Shown: positions 1-8,786, counted from the stretch's first letter. The stretch: 62,527 bases of DNA from Chloroflexota bacterium (GCA_020850535.1 JADZEM010000028.1:1-62527), one strand, 5' to 3'. Program-made: numbers and translations. The notes: a model not told the origin generated them from the letters alone.

Positions 1-910
1 GAATCGCGAACAGCGACAGCAGCAGCGTCGGCCAGGCGTCGGCGAACAGCGGCTGCACGTCGCGCAGCGCGAAGTCGAAGCCGTTCTTGGGCGTGTTCAG
101 GTGAGCGTAGACGGTGTTCAGCAGGTATGCGCCGCCGCTCGCCACCTCCAGCACGCCCACGACCACGCCGACGAGCACGGCCCAGATCGCCCCGAACCGC
201 AGCGCCGACCGCCAGCGGCCGGTCAACGCCAGCCAGATAACGGCGGCGGCCGGCAGCGCGACGGCGGTCTGCTTGGTGAAGAACGCCAGCGCGGCCACGC
301 CCGCCGCCACGCCGACGAGCCTCGGGCTGGTCAGGAGCAGCAGCAGCGCGCCCAGTGACAGGCCGACGGCCGGCAGATCAGGCCGGGCCGAGAAGCCCCA
401 TTCGTCGAGGAACGGAAGGCCGAGGAAGAGCCCCGCGCCGGCCAGCCCGGCCAGCTTGCTGGCCCCTGCACGGCGCGCCGCGAGCCAGATCAGCCCGACA
501 CAGGCCAGGCTCGTCGCCAGCGTCAGGGACCGCGCGACGGCCGTCGTCTCCAGGACCGAGAGGCCGAGCGCCCGCCCGATGGTCCCCGCCACCAGCGGCT
601 GGACCGGCGGATACGGCGTGATGACGTGCGGGAAGACCTGGAAGTTCTGGTAGAGCGGCAGGCCATCCCGCACCCGCACGATGGCGGCGATGGTCGCGCC
701 CTCTGGGTGCGTCACCGGCCACGCCACCCCGACCGTCTCCGCACCGGCCTGCACGAACAACGCCGACAGCACCAGCCCGGTCAGCACCACGCACCACGCC
801 GCCAGCCGTCCGAGCAGCCAGACCGCCCGGCTGCGGCTCGCCGCTCCTGGGCCGGACCGGTTGGCAGGCTGGCGCTCCACGGTGGCGGCGCGGTCAGTCG
901 CGGGTGTCAT
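1..910 (-). CDS. Partial polytopic membrane glycosyltransferase (GT39/PMT-like)
   Basis: This is an open reading frame of 303 codons whose 3' end runs off the window. It starts at an ATG encoding MTPATDRAATVE. The translation has a hydrophilic N-terminus, a first membrane segment (about residues 28-50), a periplasmic-type loop rich in Pro and Tyr (YPPVQPLV), then many further hydrophobic segments. The segment DEWGFSARPDLPAVGLSLGA resembles the loop of bacterial dolichyl-phosphate-mannose-type (ArnT/PMT_2) glycosyltransferases, which use lipid-linked sugar donors. The family is inferred from topology and that loop; the exact substrate cannot be told. It is followed upstream by the oppositely oriented end of the DinB gene region. 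Confidence 0.72.
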   Translation of the reverse strand, partial: MTPATDRAATVERQPANRSGPGAASRSRAVWLLGRLAAWCVVLTGLVLSALFVQAGAETVGVAWPVTHPEGATIAAIVRVRDGLPLYQNFQVFPHVITPYPPVQPLVAGTIGRALGLSVLETTAVARSLTLATSLACVGLIWLAARRAGASKLAGLAGAGLFLGLPFLDEWGFSARPDLPAVGLSLGALLLLLTSPRLVGVAAGVAALAFFTKQTAVALPAAAVIWLALTGRWRSALRFGAIWAVLVGVVVGVLEVASGGAYLLNTVYAHLNTPKNGFDFALRDVQPLFADAWPTLLLSLFAI

Positions 911-974
911 GCAGGCGTTCCAGGGCATCGTCCGTCGAGCATGCCACCCTGCGTTGACGCGGACCGGCCCACAC

Positions 975-1445
975 TCAGGCGAGCAGGGTCTCGAGCTGGA
1001 GGCAGTGTTCGGCCTCGTGCTCGACGAGGTGGCGCAGCGTATCCAGCAGCGTGATCAGGCCACGGGTCTCGTGGATGCCGACACGCCGCCAGTCGCGCGG
1101 GGTGAGCCGGCGGAGCGCGCGCACGACCTCGGCGCGGCGGCCCGTGTACGCTGCCAGCAACGTGGCGAAGTCAGCATCCTCGTAGGCCATGACCGCGCCC
1201 CAGCGCCGCTCGTCAAAGGCCGAGAGGCTCGGCTCCTCCCGAACCACCATGGCGATCAGGCGCGTCGACAAGATGTCGTCGGAAGCGCGGATGTGCGCCA
1301 GCACGCCGAGCGCCGACCAGTCGTCGCCGTCAGGGGGTGCGGTCAGCTCTGCCTCGGTGCGGCCAGCGACCGCGGCGGCGATCCGAGCCGGCGCATCCGC
1401 GAGCCGGGCCAGCAATCCGTCGATCTCGTCGTGTGCCACGTGCAT
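975..1445 (-). CDS. DinB-like four-helix bundle protein
   Basis: The product is 156 residues, a usual length for DinB/YfiT-like proteins. It is largely helical, with the pattern W..LGVLAHI near residue 40 and a C-terminal HLVEHEAEH segment; the spaced histidines are typical of the metal site of this superfamily. The family is linked to thiol- or damage-related functions but most members are uncharacterised. The start was set at the ATG preceded by GGGGAGGG rather than at the far upstream ATG, because the upstream 68 codons have no family similarity and overlap the promoter side of the divergent hydrolase gene. Confidence 0.82.
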   Translation of the reverse strand: MHVAHDEIDGLLARLADAPARIAAAVAGRTEAELTAPPDGDDWSALGVLAHIRASDDILSTRLIAMVVREEPSLSAFDERRWGAVMAYEDADFATLLAAYTGRRAEVVRALRRLTPRDWRRVGIHETRGLITLLDTLRHLVEHEAEHCLQLETLLA

Positions 1446-1587
1446 CCCTCCCCTGCGTCCCTCCCCGATGACGGCACAAGTGTGACGTACCGAGCCGCCT
1501 GCCCGCCGCTCAGGATATGGCCCCACCGTGACCGGACCGTCTACAAGAAGCAGTGTGGAGACCGGAGCACAGTCAGAGTGGAGCAGG

Positions 1588-2358
1588 ATGACATACGAAG
1601 GACTGCTGGCGGAGACGATTCGGCTCGAAGGGCACGGCGGCGACATCATCGACGGGTATCTGGCGCGACCACTGGGCGGCGGCCCCTATCCGAGCGTCAT
1701 CGTGAACCATCATATGCCCGGCTGGGACGAAGCGACCAAGGAGATCGTCCGAAAGCTGGCGCACCACGGGTACGTGGCGATCATGCCGAACCTGCACCAT
1801 CGGGTCGGCCCGGGCACGCCATCCGAGCAGTCGGCGCGCGTCCGCGAGGCCGGCGGTAACCCTGACGCCCAGTTCCTGGGCGATGCCCAGGGCGCGATCG
1901 CCTACCTGGACCGGCTGCCATACACCTCGGGCAAGATCGGCATGATCGGGTTCTGCTCGGGCGGACGGCAGGCGTTCCTGGCGGCGGCCAGGCTGCCGCG
2001 TCTGAGCGCGTCGGTTGACTGCTGGGGCGGCCGGGTCATCGCCCGGCCAGAGGAGCTGACGGAGCGCCAGCCGGTCGCTCCCATCGACTACACTCCTGAG
2101 ATGACGGCGCCGCTGCTGGGCATCTTCGGCAACGACGACCAGAGCCCAACGCCCGAGCAAGTCAACCGGACGGAGGAGATCCTCAAGCAGCACGGCAAAG
2201 TCTACGAGTTCCATCGCTACGATGGGGCCGGCCACGGCTTCTTCGCGACGGACCGCCCGAACTACCGCTCCGTGCAGGCGACGGACGCCTGGACGAAGGT
2301 GTTTGCGTGGTTCAATCGGTATCTGCACGACGGTTCGGGGGGAACCACGGCGGGCTGA
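1588..2358 (+). CDS. Dienelactone hydrolase family protein
   Basis: The 256-residue product is an alpha/beta hydrolase of the dienelactone hydrolase (carboxymethylenebutenolidase) family, which opens lactone rings in aromatic degradation or acts on related esters. The Cys-Asp-His triad is visible: the nucleophile elbow GFCSGG, the acid in GNDDQSP and the histidine in GAGHGF. An early loop with NHHMPG is also typical. There is no signal peptide, so a cytoplasmic enzyme is expected. An in-frame start 20 codons upstream exists, but MTYEGLLAETI, just after GGAGCAGG, fits the family N-terminus better. The actual substrate is unknown. Confidence 0.9.
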   Translation: MTYEGLLAETIRLEGHGGDIIDGYLARPLGGGPYPSVIVNHHMPGWDEATKEIVRKLAHHGYVAIMPNLHHRVGPGTPSEQSARVREAGGNPDAQFLGDAQGAIAYLDRLPYTSGKIGMIGFCSGGRQAFLAAARLPRLSASVDCWGGRVIARPEELTERQPVAPIDYTPEMTAPLLGIFGNDDQSPTPEQVNRTEEILKQHGKVYEFHRYDGAGHGFFATDRPNYRSVQATDAWTKVFAWFNRYLHDGSGGTTAG

Positions 2359-2555
2359 GCGGGAACGGTTGCCCGCACGGTGGCTGGATGATCGGGCGGC
2401 CTGCGATCGTGCGCTCCCGGCATCCTGGCCCGATCCCTGCATGGACCGCCGCAACCGGGCGGGCCTCCGGCTGTCCGGCTGAGGACCGGCACACGAGTGA
2501 GCGTGTCACCTGTCGGGCACGTGCACTCGCTGCCGCCAGGGATCGAGGTCGACGC

Positions 2556-2783
2556 ATGCAACGTCAGCAGCCGCAACCAGAGGCCCAGAACCGAATCGTC
2601 AGCCCGCGATTCAGCCAGCAGGTCATACAGCGCATCGATGCCTGGGCCATCCTCCTGACGCTGCTGATGATTGTGCTGCTGGCCGTTCCGGGGCCGGTGC
2701 TGGCGGAGGCTCGGTGGGCGGGCGCTGGTAGCCTGGGTTCGCCCACAGACCATCCCAGGGCGCCACATGATGCGATTCTATGA
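2556..2783 (+). CDS. Possible small single-span membrane protein
   Basis: This is a 75-codon frame with an N-terminal hydrophilic stretch (MQRQQPQPEAQ), then one strong hydrophobic segment of about 24 residues ending PGPVLAEA, which could be a signal peptide with a signal-peptidase site or a membrane anchor. The rest is Gly/Pro-rich. Its stop codon abuts the CAGGG end of a palindromic element, so the 3' end may have been cut or reshaped by the insertion. No family was recognised and there is no strong ribosome binding site. It may be a remnant rather than a gene. Confidence 0.28.
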   Translation: MQRQQPQPEAQNRIVSPRFSQQVIQRIDAWAILLTLLMIVLLAVPGPVLAEARWAGAGSLGSPTDHPRAPHDAIL

Positions 2784-3000
2784 CAGGGCAATTGCATGTT
2801 CGCTGGTGTTCCCGAAGCATCGTGGAACGGGCGGTCGGGGACTGAAGTCCCCGCCTACAGTCATTCAGTCGCTGCGCGACGGCCGTCAGGAACGGCAGGC
2901 ACTGGTGCGACTGGAGCGTCGCGCAGCGACTGCAGGATCGTAGGCGGGGCTTTCAAGCCCCGTCGAGGCGGCACGACGACATCAACATGCAATCACCCTG
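2784..3000 (+). mobile_element. MITE-like palindromic element, copy A (full length)
   Basis: The element is 217 bp with imperfect terminal inverted repeats: the left end reads CAGGGCAATTGCATGTT and the right end is the reverse complement of CAGGGTGATTGCATGTT. Inside are two hairpins, one with GGGGACTGAAGTCCCC and one with GGGGCTTTCAAGCCCC, flanking a longer inverted repeat with TCGCTGCGCGACG arms. It has no coding capacity. Other copies lie near 24.6, 37.6 and 62.5 kb, with shortened copies at 16.2, 39.3 and 58.4 kb. Unlike copies B and C it shows no matching flanking duplication. Orientation is defined here as plus. Confidence 0.85.
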
Positions 3001-3173
3001 CCCCTCACGCGGCGCTGCGTGAGCGGAGGCGGCCGAATCGGGTATCGTGACCGGAGCGGCCTGCTCCGAGCAGTGCGCCCCGAGCATCGCGACCAGTCGC
3101 ATCCCCGACCTGTTCGACCAGACGTGGCCGCGCATCATTGCGCTGGCCTGGTGGCCTCCCTGGGAGTTCGGCA

Positions 3174-4331
3174 ATGAGTGTTGGCGCAGAGGCAGGCGGG
3201 CTCAGTCTCGCGAGCGTGCAGACCGCCGCCCACGGGCGGGCCATCGAGTCCGGCCTGCACGAGCTGTGGCGGCAAGCCGACGCCGGCGAGATCGGCGGGG
3301 CACTCGTGCGGGCGGCCAGCCTGACCCTGATGGTGCCGGTCCTGCCGGGGCAGTCCGCTGACGATCTCGTCCCCGTGGTGGACCGCGTGACGCTCGTCCA
3401 CCCGTGCCGGGTCATCCTGGTGACGTTCAACGACAGCGTGGCCGAGCCGACCGCCGTCCTCAGCAGTCACTACCGCCGCCCCGGCGCCGAGGAGGCGGCC
3501 CGCTACTGGGAAGAGATCCGGATCGTGTCGCCGACGCGCGCCGTCCACCAGGCGATGAGCGCCGCATCCACCGTCGTGCTGCCGGGCCTGCCGGTCCAGA
3601 CGTGGTGGCCGAGCGCCGTCACCTTCGACACCGATCTCTACAACCATGTGGCCGAGGTCAGCGACCGCGTCCTGCTCGACTCACGCCGCTTCCGCGATCC
3701 GCGAACGTCGCTGACGGCGCTCGCGAGCACCATCGACGTGGCCCACGAGTCCATCGCGTTTGGCGATCTGAGCTGGTCACGCATCAACCCGTGGCGGGTG
3801 CTGACCGCCGAGCTGTTCGACGCCCCGGCCGACCAGGGCATGCTCGACTCCATCGAGCGGGTGGTGGTCGAGTACAGCCGCGCCCCGGACGCCAACGAGA
3901 GCGTGCAAGCGTTGCTGTTCGTCGGGTGGCTGGCCAGCAGGCTCGGGTGGGAGCCGCGCGCCGCGCTCGAGGAAGTGCCGGGCGCCTGGCGCTTCTGGCT
4001 GGTGGACGGCGTGCGGCCGGTCGAGGTCCGCATCGCCCGCAACGACAAGCCGCCCGCGCCGAACGGACCGGCCGTACCAGGCTTGCGCTCGGTGACCATC
4101 GAGGCGGCCGAGGGCGACCGCCGGGCGACCTACCTCGTCGAGCGGGCCGGCGCCGGCGACGAGGCCCGGACGGTCAAGAACGACGGCACGATCCTGGAAG
4201 GCCGCGCGCACCTGCCGACCGACGACGAGGTTGACTTGTTGCAGGAAGAGCTGGGCGGCTTCACCACCGACCGGATCTTTGTCGATTCGCTGCACGTGGT
4301 GGTAGGACTCTTCGCAGAGGGGCGGCGCTAG
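3174..4331 (+). CDS. opcA: Glucose-6-phosphate dehydrogenase assembly protein OpcA
   Basis: The 385-residue protein matches OpcA in length and layout: an N-terminal region, a middle segment with FDTDLYNHVAEVSDRVLLDSRRF and FGDLSWSRINPWR, and a C-terminal beta-rich part. OpcA promotes assembly and activity of glucose-6-phosphate dehydrogenase in cyanobacteria and actinobacteria. The conserved DLSWSR stretch is the clearest signature. The ATG encoding MSVGAEAGG is used because GGGAG lies about ten bases upstream. Three bases separate it from rpiA, so the two are almost surely one transcript. The zwf gene it would serve is not in the window. Confidence 0.9.
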   Translation: MSVGAEAGGLSLASVQTAAHGRAIESGLHELWRQADAGEIGGALVRAASLTLMVPVLPGQSADDLVPVVDRVTLVHPCRVILVTFNDSVAEPTAVLSSHYRRPGAEEAARYWEEIRIVSPTRAVHQAMSAASTVVLPGLPVQTWWPSAVTFDTDLYNHVAEVSDRVLLDSRRFRDPRTSLTALASTIDVAHESIAFGDLSWSRINPWRVLTAELFDAPADQGMLDSIERVVVEYSRAPDANESVQALLFVGWLASRLGWEPRAALEEVPGAWRFWLVDGVRPVEVRIARNDKPPAPNGPAVPGLRSVTIEAAEGDRRATYLVERAGAGDEARTVKNDGTILEGRAHLPTDDEVDLLQEELGGFTTDRIFVDSLHVVVGLFAEGRR

Positions 4332-4334
4332 ACG

Positions 4335-5036
4335 ATGGTGCAGGATGCAGAGGCGCTGAAGCGCGTCGCGGCCAACGAGGCCGTGCAGCTCGTGCGGGAC
4401 GGTATGGTGGTGGGCCTGGGCAGCGGCTCGACGGCTGAGCTGTTCCTGGCGGCCCTGGCCGAGCGGGTGAAGGCCGGCCTCAACGTGACCGGCGTGCCGA
4501 CCTCGGTGCGGGTGGCGTCGCTGGCGGAGGCGGCCGGCATCCCGATCCGGCCGCTGGAGGAGATCGGCCGGATCGACCTGACGGTGGACGGCGCAGACGA
4601 GATCCTTCTGCCCGATCTGGCCCTGATCAAGGGGCGTGGCGCGGCCCTCCTGCGCGAGAAGCTGGTGGCCGCGTCCACCGAGCGACTGTGCATCGTGGCG
4701 GACGACTCGAAGCTGGTCGGCAAGCTGGGCGAGCTGCAGCCGGTGCCGGTCGCCGTGATCCCGTTCGGCTGGTCGCAGACCGCCGAGCGCATCCGGGCGC
4801 TCGGCTGCGAGCCGGTCCCGCGGATCGCGAACGGCCGGCCGGTCGTCTCGGATGACGGGCTGTTCCTGCTCGACTGTCGCTTTCCGCCGATGGAGCGCCC
4901 GGCCGACGTGGCGGCGGCGCTCAAGGGCGTGACCGGCGTGGCGGAGCACGGCATCTTCCTGGGACTGACGGCGCAGGCCATCGTGGCGGGCGCGGACGGC
5001 ATCACGGTGCTGACGCCATCGTCGGCCACGGCGTGA
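4335..5036 (+). CDS. rpiA: Ribose-5-phosphate isomerase A
   Basis: The 233-residue enzyme interconverts ribose 5-phosphate and ribulose 5-phosphate in the non-oxidative pentose phosphate pathway. The family motifs are present: VGLGSGSTAE (phosphate-binding loop), DLTVDGADEI (with catalytic Asp residues), KGRGAALLREK (catalytic Glu and Lys) and GVAEHGIFLGL near the C-terminus. Its length is standard. It lies three bases after opcA and its stop overlaps or nearly touches the next kinase gene, making a sugar-phosphate operon. Confidence 0.96.
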   Translation: MVQDAEALKRVAANEAVQLVRDGMVVGLGSGSTAELFLAALAERVKAGLNVTGVPTSVRVASLAEAAGIPIRPLEEIGRIDLTVDGADEILLPDLALIKGRGAALLREKLVAASTERLCIVADDSKLVGKLGELQPVPVAVIPFGWSQTAERIRALGCEPVPRIANGRPVVSDDGLFLLDCRFPPMERPADVAAALKGVTGVAEHGIFLGLTAQAIVAGADGITVLTPSSATA

Positions 5037-5047
5037 GCGGAGTGGCC

Positions 5048-6025
5048 ATGACGGCGAACACGTCGGACCACCGCCCGGTCATCGGGATCGATCTCGGCGG
5101 CACCAAGATCCGCTCGGTGGTGACGCGCCACGACGGCGAGATCCTGGGCGAGGACGTCCGCATGACGGACGCCGAGGCTGGGCAGGAGGTCGTGGTCGGG
5201 CGGCTGGTGGCTTCGGCACGGGCGGCAGCGGCGGCCAGCGGCCTCCGGCCCACGGACATCGTGGCGGCCGGCGTGACGGCCCCGGGCACGGTGGACTTCG
5301 ACGCCGGCGTGCTGCACCAGCCGCCGAACCTGCCGGGCTGGGACGCCGTGCCGCTGGCGCAGTTGCTGACCGGGCCGCTCGGGTGTCCCGTGTTCCTGGA
5401 GAACGACGCCAACGCGGCAGCCTACGGCGAGTGGCGGCATGGGGCCGGCACGGGCCTGCGCCACATGATCTACCTGACCGTCAGCACCGGCATCGGCGCG
5501 GGGCTGATCCTGAACGGCGGCCTGTACCGGGGCGCGGACGGCGCGGCCGGCGAGCTTGGGCACATCACCGTGGACGTAACCGGCCCGGAGCACAACTGTG
5601 GGATGGTCGGGTGCGTCGAGGTGATGGCCTCGGGCACGGCCATTGCACGGATGGCCCACGAGGCGTACACGGCCGGGCGCTCGCCGGAGCTTGCGCGGCT
5701 GGCCGCCGAGCGCGGCGAGCTGACGGCAGCCGAGGTTGACGAGGCGGCCGAGCTTGGCGATCCGGTGGCCGACGAGATCCTGGGCCGAGCGGCGACCTAC
5801 CTGGGGATCGGGCTGGCGAGCTACATCAACATCTTCAATCCAGAGGCCATCGTCATCGGCGGAGGCGTCTCGAAGATCGGGGCGCGCCTGCTGGAGCCGG
5901 CCTTTGCGCTGGCGAAGCGGCGGGCGTTCCGGCTGCCGTCGCAGCGGGTCTCGCTGCGGCTGGCCGCGCTCGAAGGGCGGGCCGAAGTGCTCGGTGTGGC
6001 AGCCCTGGCGCGCGACAGCGTGTAG
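5048..6025 (+). CDS. ROK-family sugar kinase (glucokinase-like)
   Basis: The 325-residue product starts with the ATP phosphate-1 motif IGIDLGGTKIRSVV and carries the ROK sugar-binding and catalytic segment FLENDANAAAYGEW, in which Asp is the base. The second signature GELGHITVD and the zinc segment NCGMVGCVEVMASG follow; one of the usual zinc Cys residues appears replaced. ROK kinases phosphorylate glucose, N-acetylmannosamine or related sugars. Glucose is the natural guess beside opcA and rpiA but is not proven. An in-frame GTG 15 bases upstream overlaps the rpiA stop; the ATG was chosen because GGAG precedes it at good spacing. Confidence 0.92.
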   Translation: MTANTSDHRPVIGIDLGGTKIRSVVTRHDGEILGEDVRMTDAEAGQEVVVGRLVASARAAAAASGLRPTDIVAAGVTAPGTVDFDAGVLHQPPNLPGWDAVPLAQLLTGPLGCPVFLENDANAAAYGEWRHGAGTGLRHMIYLTVSTGIGAGLILNGGLYRGADGAAGELGHITVDVTGPEHNCGMVGCVEVMASGTAIARMAHEAYTAGRSPELARLAAERGELTAAEVDEAAELGDPVADEILGRAATYLGIGLASYINIFNPEAIVIGGGVSKIGARLLEPAFALAKRRAFRLPSQRVSLRLAALEGRAEVLGVAALARDSV

Positions 6026-6105
6026 CGGCGGACGCCAGCAGAGCCTCAGGAAGCGCGATACCCGACCGAACGACTGGCGACTCCCCGGGAAAGCGAGGGC
6101 GCACC

Positions 6106-7359
6106 ATGGCACGACCGGGAAAGCACCGGCCAAAGCACGCACCAGTCAAGCGGGTGGCCGCACGCCGGCCGCCGCTCGCGCCGATCTCACCCGACGATGT
6201 GGCGGCGGCCATCAACGAGCTGGAGGTCGCGACGCCAGGGGGCGGCGAGGGCCTTGCCGACGAGATCCTGGCTGTCTTCGACGACCTCACCGAGGGAGAT
6301 CAGGGACGCGCGCTGGCCCTGATCGATGCGATGGGGAACATCCGTGAGGAGTCCGCCGGGTTGGTGCTCGCCGCGCTGGCGGAGATCCTCCCCGACAAGG
6401 AACAGCGCAAGGCCGCCCGGCGGGCGCTCCACAAACTGAAGAGCGCTGGCATCGAGGTGGCCCTGCCGATGCCCATCGCCGAGCCGCGTCCGGCCGTCGA
6501 GAGCGAGCCGCACCACATGGTCGAGGCGCGCGTGTCGGCCATCGACGGCGTAGGATCGCGGGTGCTCTGGCTGCTGCTGGAGCGGCCTGTCGCGCACCTG
6601 GGCATGGTGCTCTACAGCATCGCCATCAACGACACGGTGGGCGTCAAGGACATGTTCGCCGAGCCAGCCTCGCGGCGCAGCTTCGGGACAACCACGCGCC
6701 GGTTCTCCGAGTTGTCGGAGCAGACCGTCGTCGGTGTGCCGACAGAGTACGGGCTGGCCCTCCTTTCGGAGGCCCTCGCGCTGAACAAGGAGTCCAGGTT
6801 CCCGGTCCCGCTCGAGCTGCAGGTGCGGATGGGGACGCTGCCGCCACTGCCGCCGCCACCGGCGCAGGCGCTCATTCACCAGTGGATCACGCGCGGGCAG
6901 AGTCTGCTGATGCCGACGCTGCTGGAAGAGTCTGAGTACCTCCTGGAGAGCGAGCCAGAAACGGACGGCTGGTTCTTCGGCTACGACGAGTCGGAGCCGT
7001 TCGCTCTCCAGCTTGAACGGGCCAGAACCAGCTCGCTCATCACGACGCTGAACCCCAACGAGGATCCCCGCGAGCGTGTGGTGAACAATGCCATCGATAC
7101 GCTGTTCACGCCGTCAATCCGCCGTGCTTACCGCCGGCGGCTGGAGGAGACAGCCTACATCTTCTGGAAGACCGACCGCGAACGCCAGGCGCGGCAGGCG
7201 GTAGCAGCGGCGTTCGCCATTCCGGACACCGGCTCACTCCACAGCCATCCGCTCATCCGCGCCATCATCCGCAAGAGCATTGTGATGGCCGTGCAGGCAG
7301 ACGCAAGTGGATATGGCCCACCGCCAGACGCCAGCCGGACGGCCTACACGCCGATCTAG
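6106..7359 (+). CDS. Large protein of unknown function, helical-repeat-like
   Basis: The 417-residue protein has a very basic N-terminus (RPGKHRPKHAPVKRVAARR), then helices with regular hydrophobic spacing and an ALIDAMGNIREESAGLVLAA stretch like HEAT-type repeats. A middle region (about residues 140-200) resembles nothing I recognise, and the C-terminus has FWKTDRERQARQAVAAAFAI followed by a short Pro-rich tail. No catalytic motif, membrane segment or signal peptide was seen. Length and codon bias are those of a real gene. It sits 12 bases before the next gene, so the two may be cotranscribed. The basic start could bind nucleic acid, but this is a guess. Confidence 0.8.
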   Translation: MARPGKHRPKHAPVKRVAARRPPLAPISPDDVAAAINELEVATPGGGEGLADEILAVFDDLTEGDQGRALALIDAMGNIREESAGLVLAALAEILPDKEQRKAARRALHKLKSAGIEVALPMPIAEPRPAVESEPHHMVEARVSAIDGVGSRVLWLLLERPVAHLGMVLYSIAINDTVGVKDMFAEPASRRSFGTTTRRFSELSEQTVVGVPTEYGLALLSEALALNKESRFPVPLELQVRMGTLPPLPPPPAQALIHQWITRGQSLLMPTLLEESEYLLESEPETDGWFFGYDESEPFALQLERARTSSLITTLNPNEDPRERVVNNAIDTLFTPSIRRAYRRRLEETAYIFWKTDRERQARQAVAAAFAIPDTGSLHSHPLIRAIIRKSIVMAVQADASGYGPPPDASRTAYTPI

Positions 7360-7371
7360 GAGCAGAGCGAC

Positions 7372-7872
7372 GTGGCGTCTGAGCATCTCTTGCCGCCCGA
7401 CCCCATTGCCGATCTGCTCGGGCTGCGGCTGATCGCGACGCTCGGCACCAGCAACGCCGATGGCTCGCCGCACCTGACGCCGATCTGGTTTCTGTACGAG
7501 GATGGACGCATCTACCTGCCGACTGGATCCGCCAGCCGCAAGGTCCGCAACGTCCGGGCGAGGCCGGCCGTCTCGGTGCTGATCGATCAGCGGCAGCCGG
7601 CCTGCCACCGCTGGGCGTCCGCGGCCGGGACGGCGGAGATCCTCGACGGCGAGGCTGCCGCCGCCGTCAACGCCCGCGTCCGTGAACGGTACGTCAGCGC
7701 GGCCGGCGAGGCGACCTACGGCGCGCTGGTCTCCGGCTACGACGACGTGACCATCGTGGTGACGCCGACGCGCTGGCGATCCTGGACGCCGACCGCGCTC
7801 GAACGGCTGGCCCGCGAGCATGGTGTCGATGGGGACGCGCTCGCGGGCTGGTTCACGGACTGGGACGCCTGA
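7372..7872 (+). CDS. PPOX-class flavin/F420-dependent oxidoreductase
   Basis: The 166-residue product has the split beta-barrel fold pattern of the pyridoxamine-phosphate-oxidase-like family: LGTSNADGSPHLTPIWFLYEDG followed by KVRNVRARPAVSVLID. Small members of this group bind FMN or coenzyme F420 and reduce varied substrates. The start codon is GTG, after GGAGCAGAG, twelve bases behind the preceding gene. Cofactor type cannot be decided by eye. Substrate is unknown. Confidence 0.87.
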   Translation: MASEHLLPPDPIADLLGLRLIATLGTSNADGSPHLTPIWFLYEDGRIYLPTGSASRKVRNVRARPAVSVLIDQRQPACHRWASAAGTAEILDGEAAAAVNARVRERYVSAAGEATYGALVSGYDDVTIVVTPTRWRSWTPTALERLAREHGVDGDALAGWFTDWDA

Positions 7873-7935
7873 GCGGCGGCGCTGGTCTCTGGCTCAGGAA
7901 ACGTGGGGGCACACCACGGGACGGGCGGGCTGGCC

Positions 7936-7980
7936 GCTGCTCGACGCGCCCCACCCGACTGCTACTCGACGCGCCCCACC
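7936..7980. repeat. Short direct repeat covering the 3' end of the PP2C gene
   Basis: Two 20-bp units with one mismatch (GCTGCTCGACGCGCCCCACC and the same with A at position 4) are separated by five bases. The second unit contains the stop codon and last codons of the PP2C phosphatase gene. It looks like a small local duplication of that gene end. Confidence 0.7.
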
Positions 7981-8702
7981 ACCACGGTGATATTGTCGTG
8001 GCCCCCACGCTCGTTCGCGAGGTGGATCAGCGTCCGTGCGATGTCCTCGGGCGAGATGCCATGATCCTGCCCGGCCAGCTCGCCCACCTCGCTGCGCTTG
8101 ACGTGCTCGGTCAGGCCATCCGAGCAGAGCAGCAGCACGTCGCCGGGCTCTAACGCGCGCGGCCCGTAGGTCTGCACCTCAACATGCTCGTCCACGCCCA
8201 GGCAGCGTGTCAGCATGTGCCGGAACGGATGATGCTCGGCGTCCTCCTCGGTGATGAGTCCCGCCCTGACCTGCTCGGCGACGAGGCCGTGATCGTCGGT
8301 CACCTGCTCGGCGGCGCGCGCACGCACCAGATAGGCCGGGCTGTCGCCTGCGTTCGCCAGGTACGCCGTCCCGTTGAGGATGACCGCCGCGACGATGGTG
8401 GTGCCCATCCCCTGCTTCTGTGGGTCGGCCTCGGCGGCCCGCCAGATCTCGTAGTTGGCCCGCTCGATGGCCGCCTTGAGCGCCCCCGTCGGATCGTCGC
8501 CGAGGCTGGCCAGCTCGCGCGTCAACGTCTCGACAGCCATCTCGCTGGCGACCTCGCCCGCCAGGTGGCCGCCCATGCCATCCGCGACCACGAGCACGAG
8601 GCCGCCATCGTCCGGCGAGATGATGGTCCACTGGTCTTCATTGTGATCGCGCCGCCGGCCAACGTCGGTGACGCCGGCGGTCTGGACCGTGATCTGGGAC
8701 AT
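7962..8702 (-). CDS. PP2C-type serine/threonine protein phosphatase
   Basis: The 246-residue protein carries the metal-binding motifs of bacterial PP2C (PrpC/Stp1): RRDHNEDQW, VVADGMGGHLAGEVAS, ANAGDSPAYLVR, LLLCSDGLTEHV and GGHDNITVVV. These enzymes reverse Hanks-type kinase phosphorylation; no partner kinase is in the window. The start MSQITVQTAG was chosen over an upstream ATG because PP2C proteins normally begin shortly before the GxxRxxNED motif and a GAGGGAG lies upstream. It is cytoplasmic, and lies in the same orientation as the following YceI gene on the upstream side. Confidence 0.93.
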   Translation of the reverse strand: MSQITVQTAGVTDVGRRRDHNEDQWTIISPDDGGLVLVVADGMGGHLAGEVASEMAVETLTRELASLGDDPTGALKAAIERANYEIWRAAEADPQKQGMGTTIVAAVILNGTAYLANAGDSPAYLVRARAAEQVTDDHGLVAEQVRAGLITEEDAEHHPFRHMLTRCLGVDEHVEVQTYGPRALEPGDVLLLCSDGLTEHVKRSEVGELAGQDHGISPEDIARTLIHLANERGGHDNITVVVGRVE

Positions 8703-8786
8703 GGTCGATGACGCTCCCTCGCAGCCGGGATTATCCCGTCCGGCCTCGCAGCCGTCAACGGCATCCACGTACGGCCCCGGCGAGGA

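Noticed and set aside
378-797. Minus-strand frame of 139 codons
   Set aside because: Arg/Gly/Ala-rich shadow inside the true membrane glycosyltransferase frame, which is longer and has natural membrane segments.
2784-3000. Palindromic elements taken as CRISPR repeats or riboswitches
   Set aside because: Copies are single and far apart, and their ends carry inverted repeats with target duplications.
2796-3050. Small frames across copy A
   Set aside because: They lie within a palindromic element; similar frames recur at other copies only because the DNA repeats.
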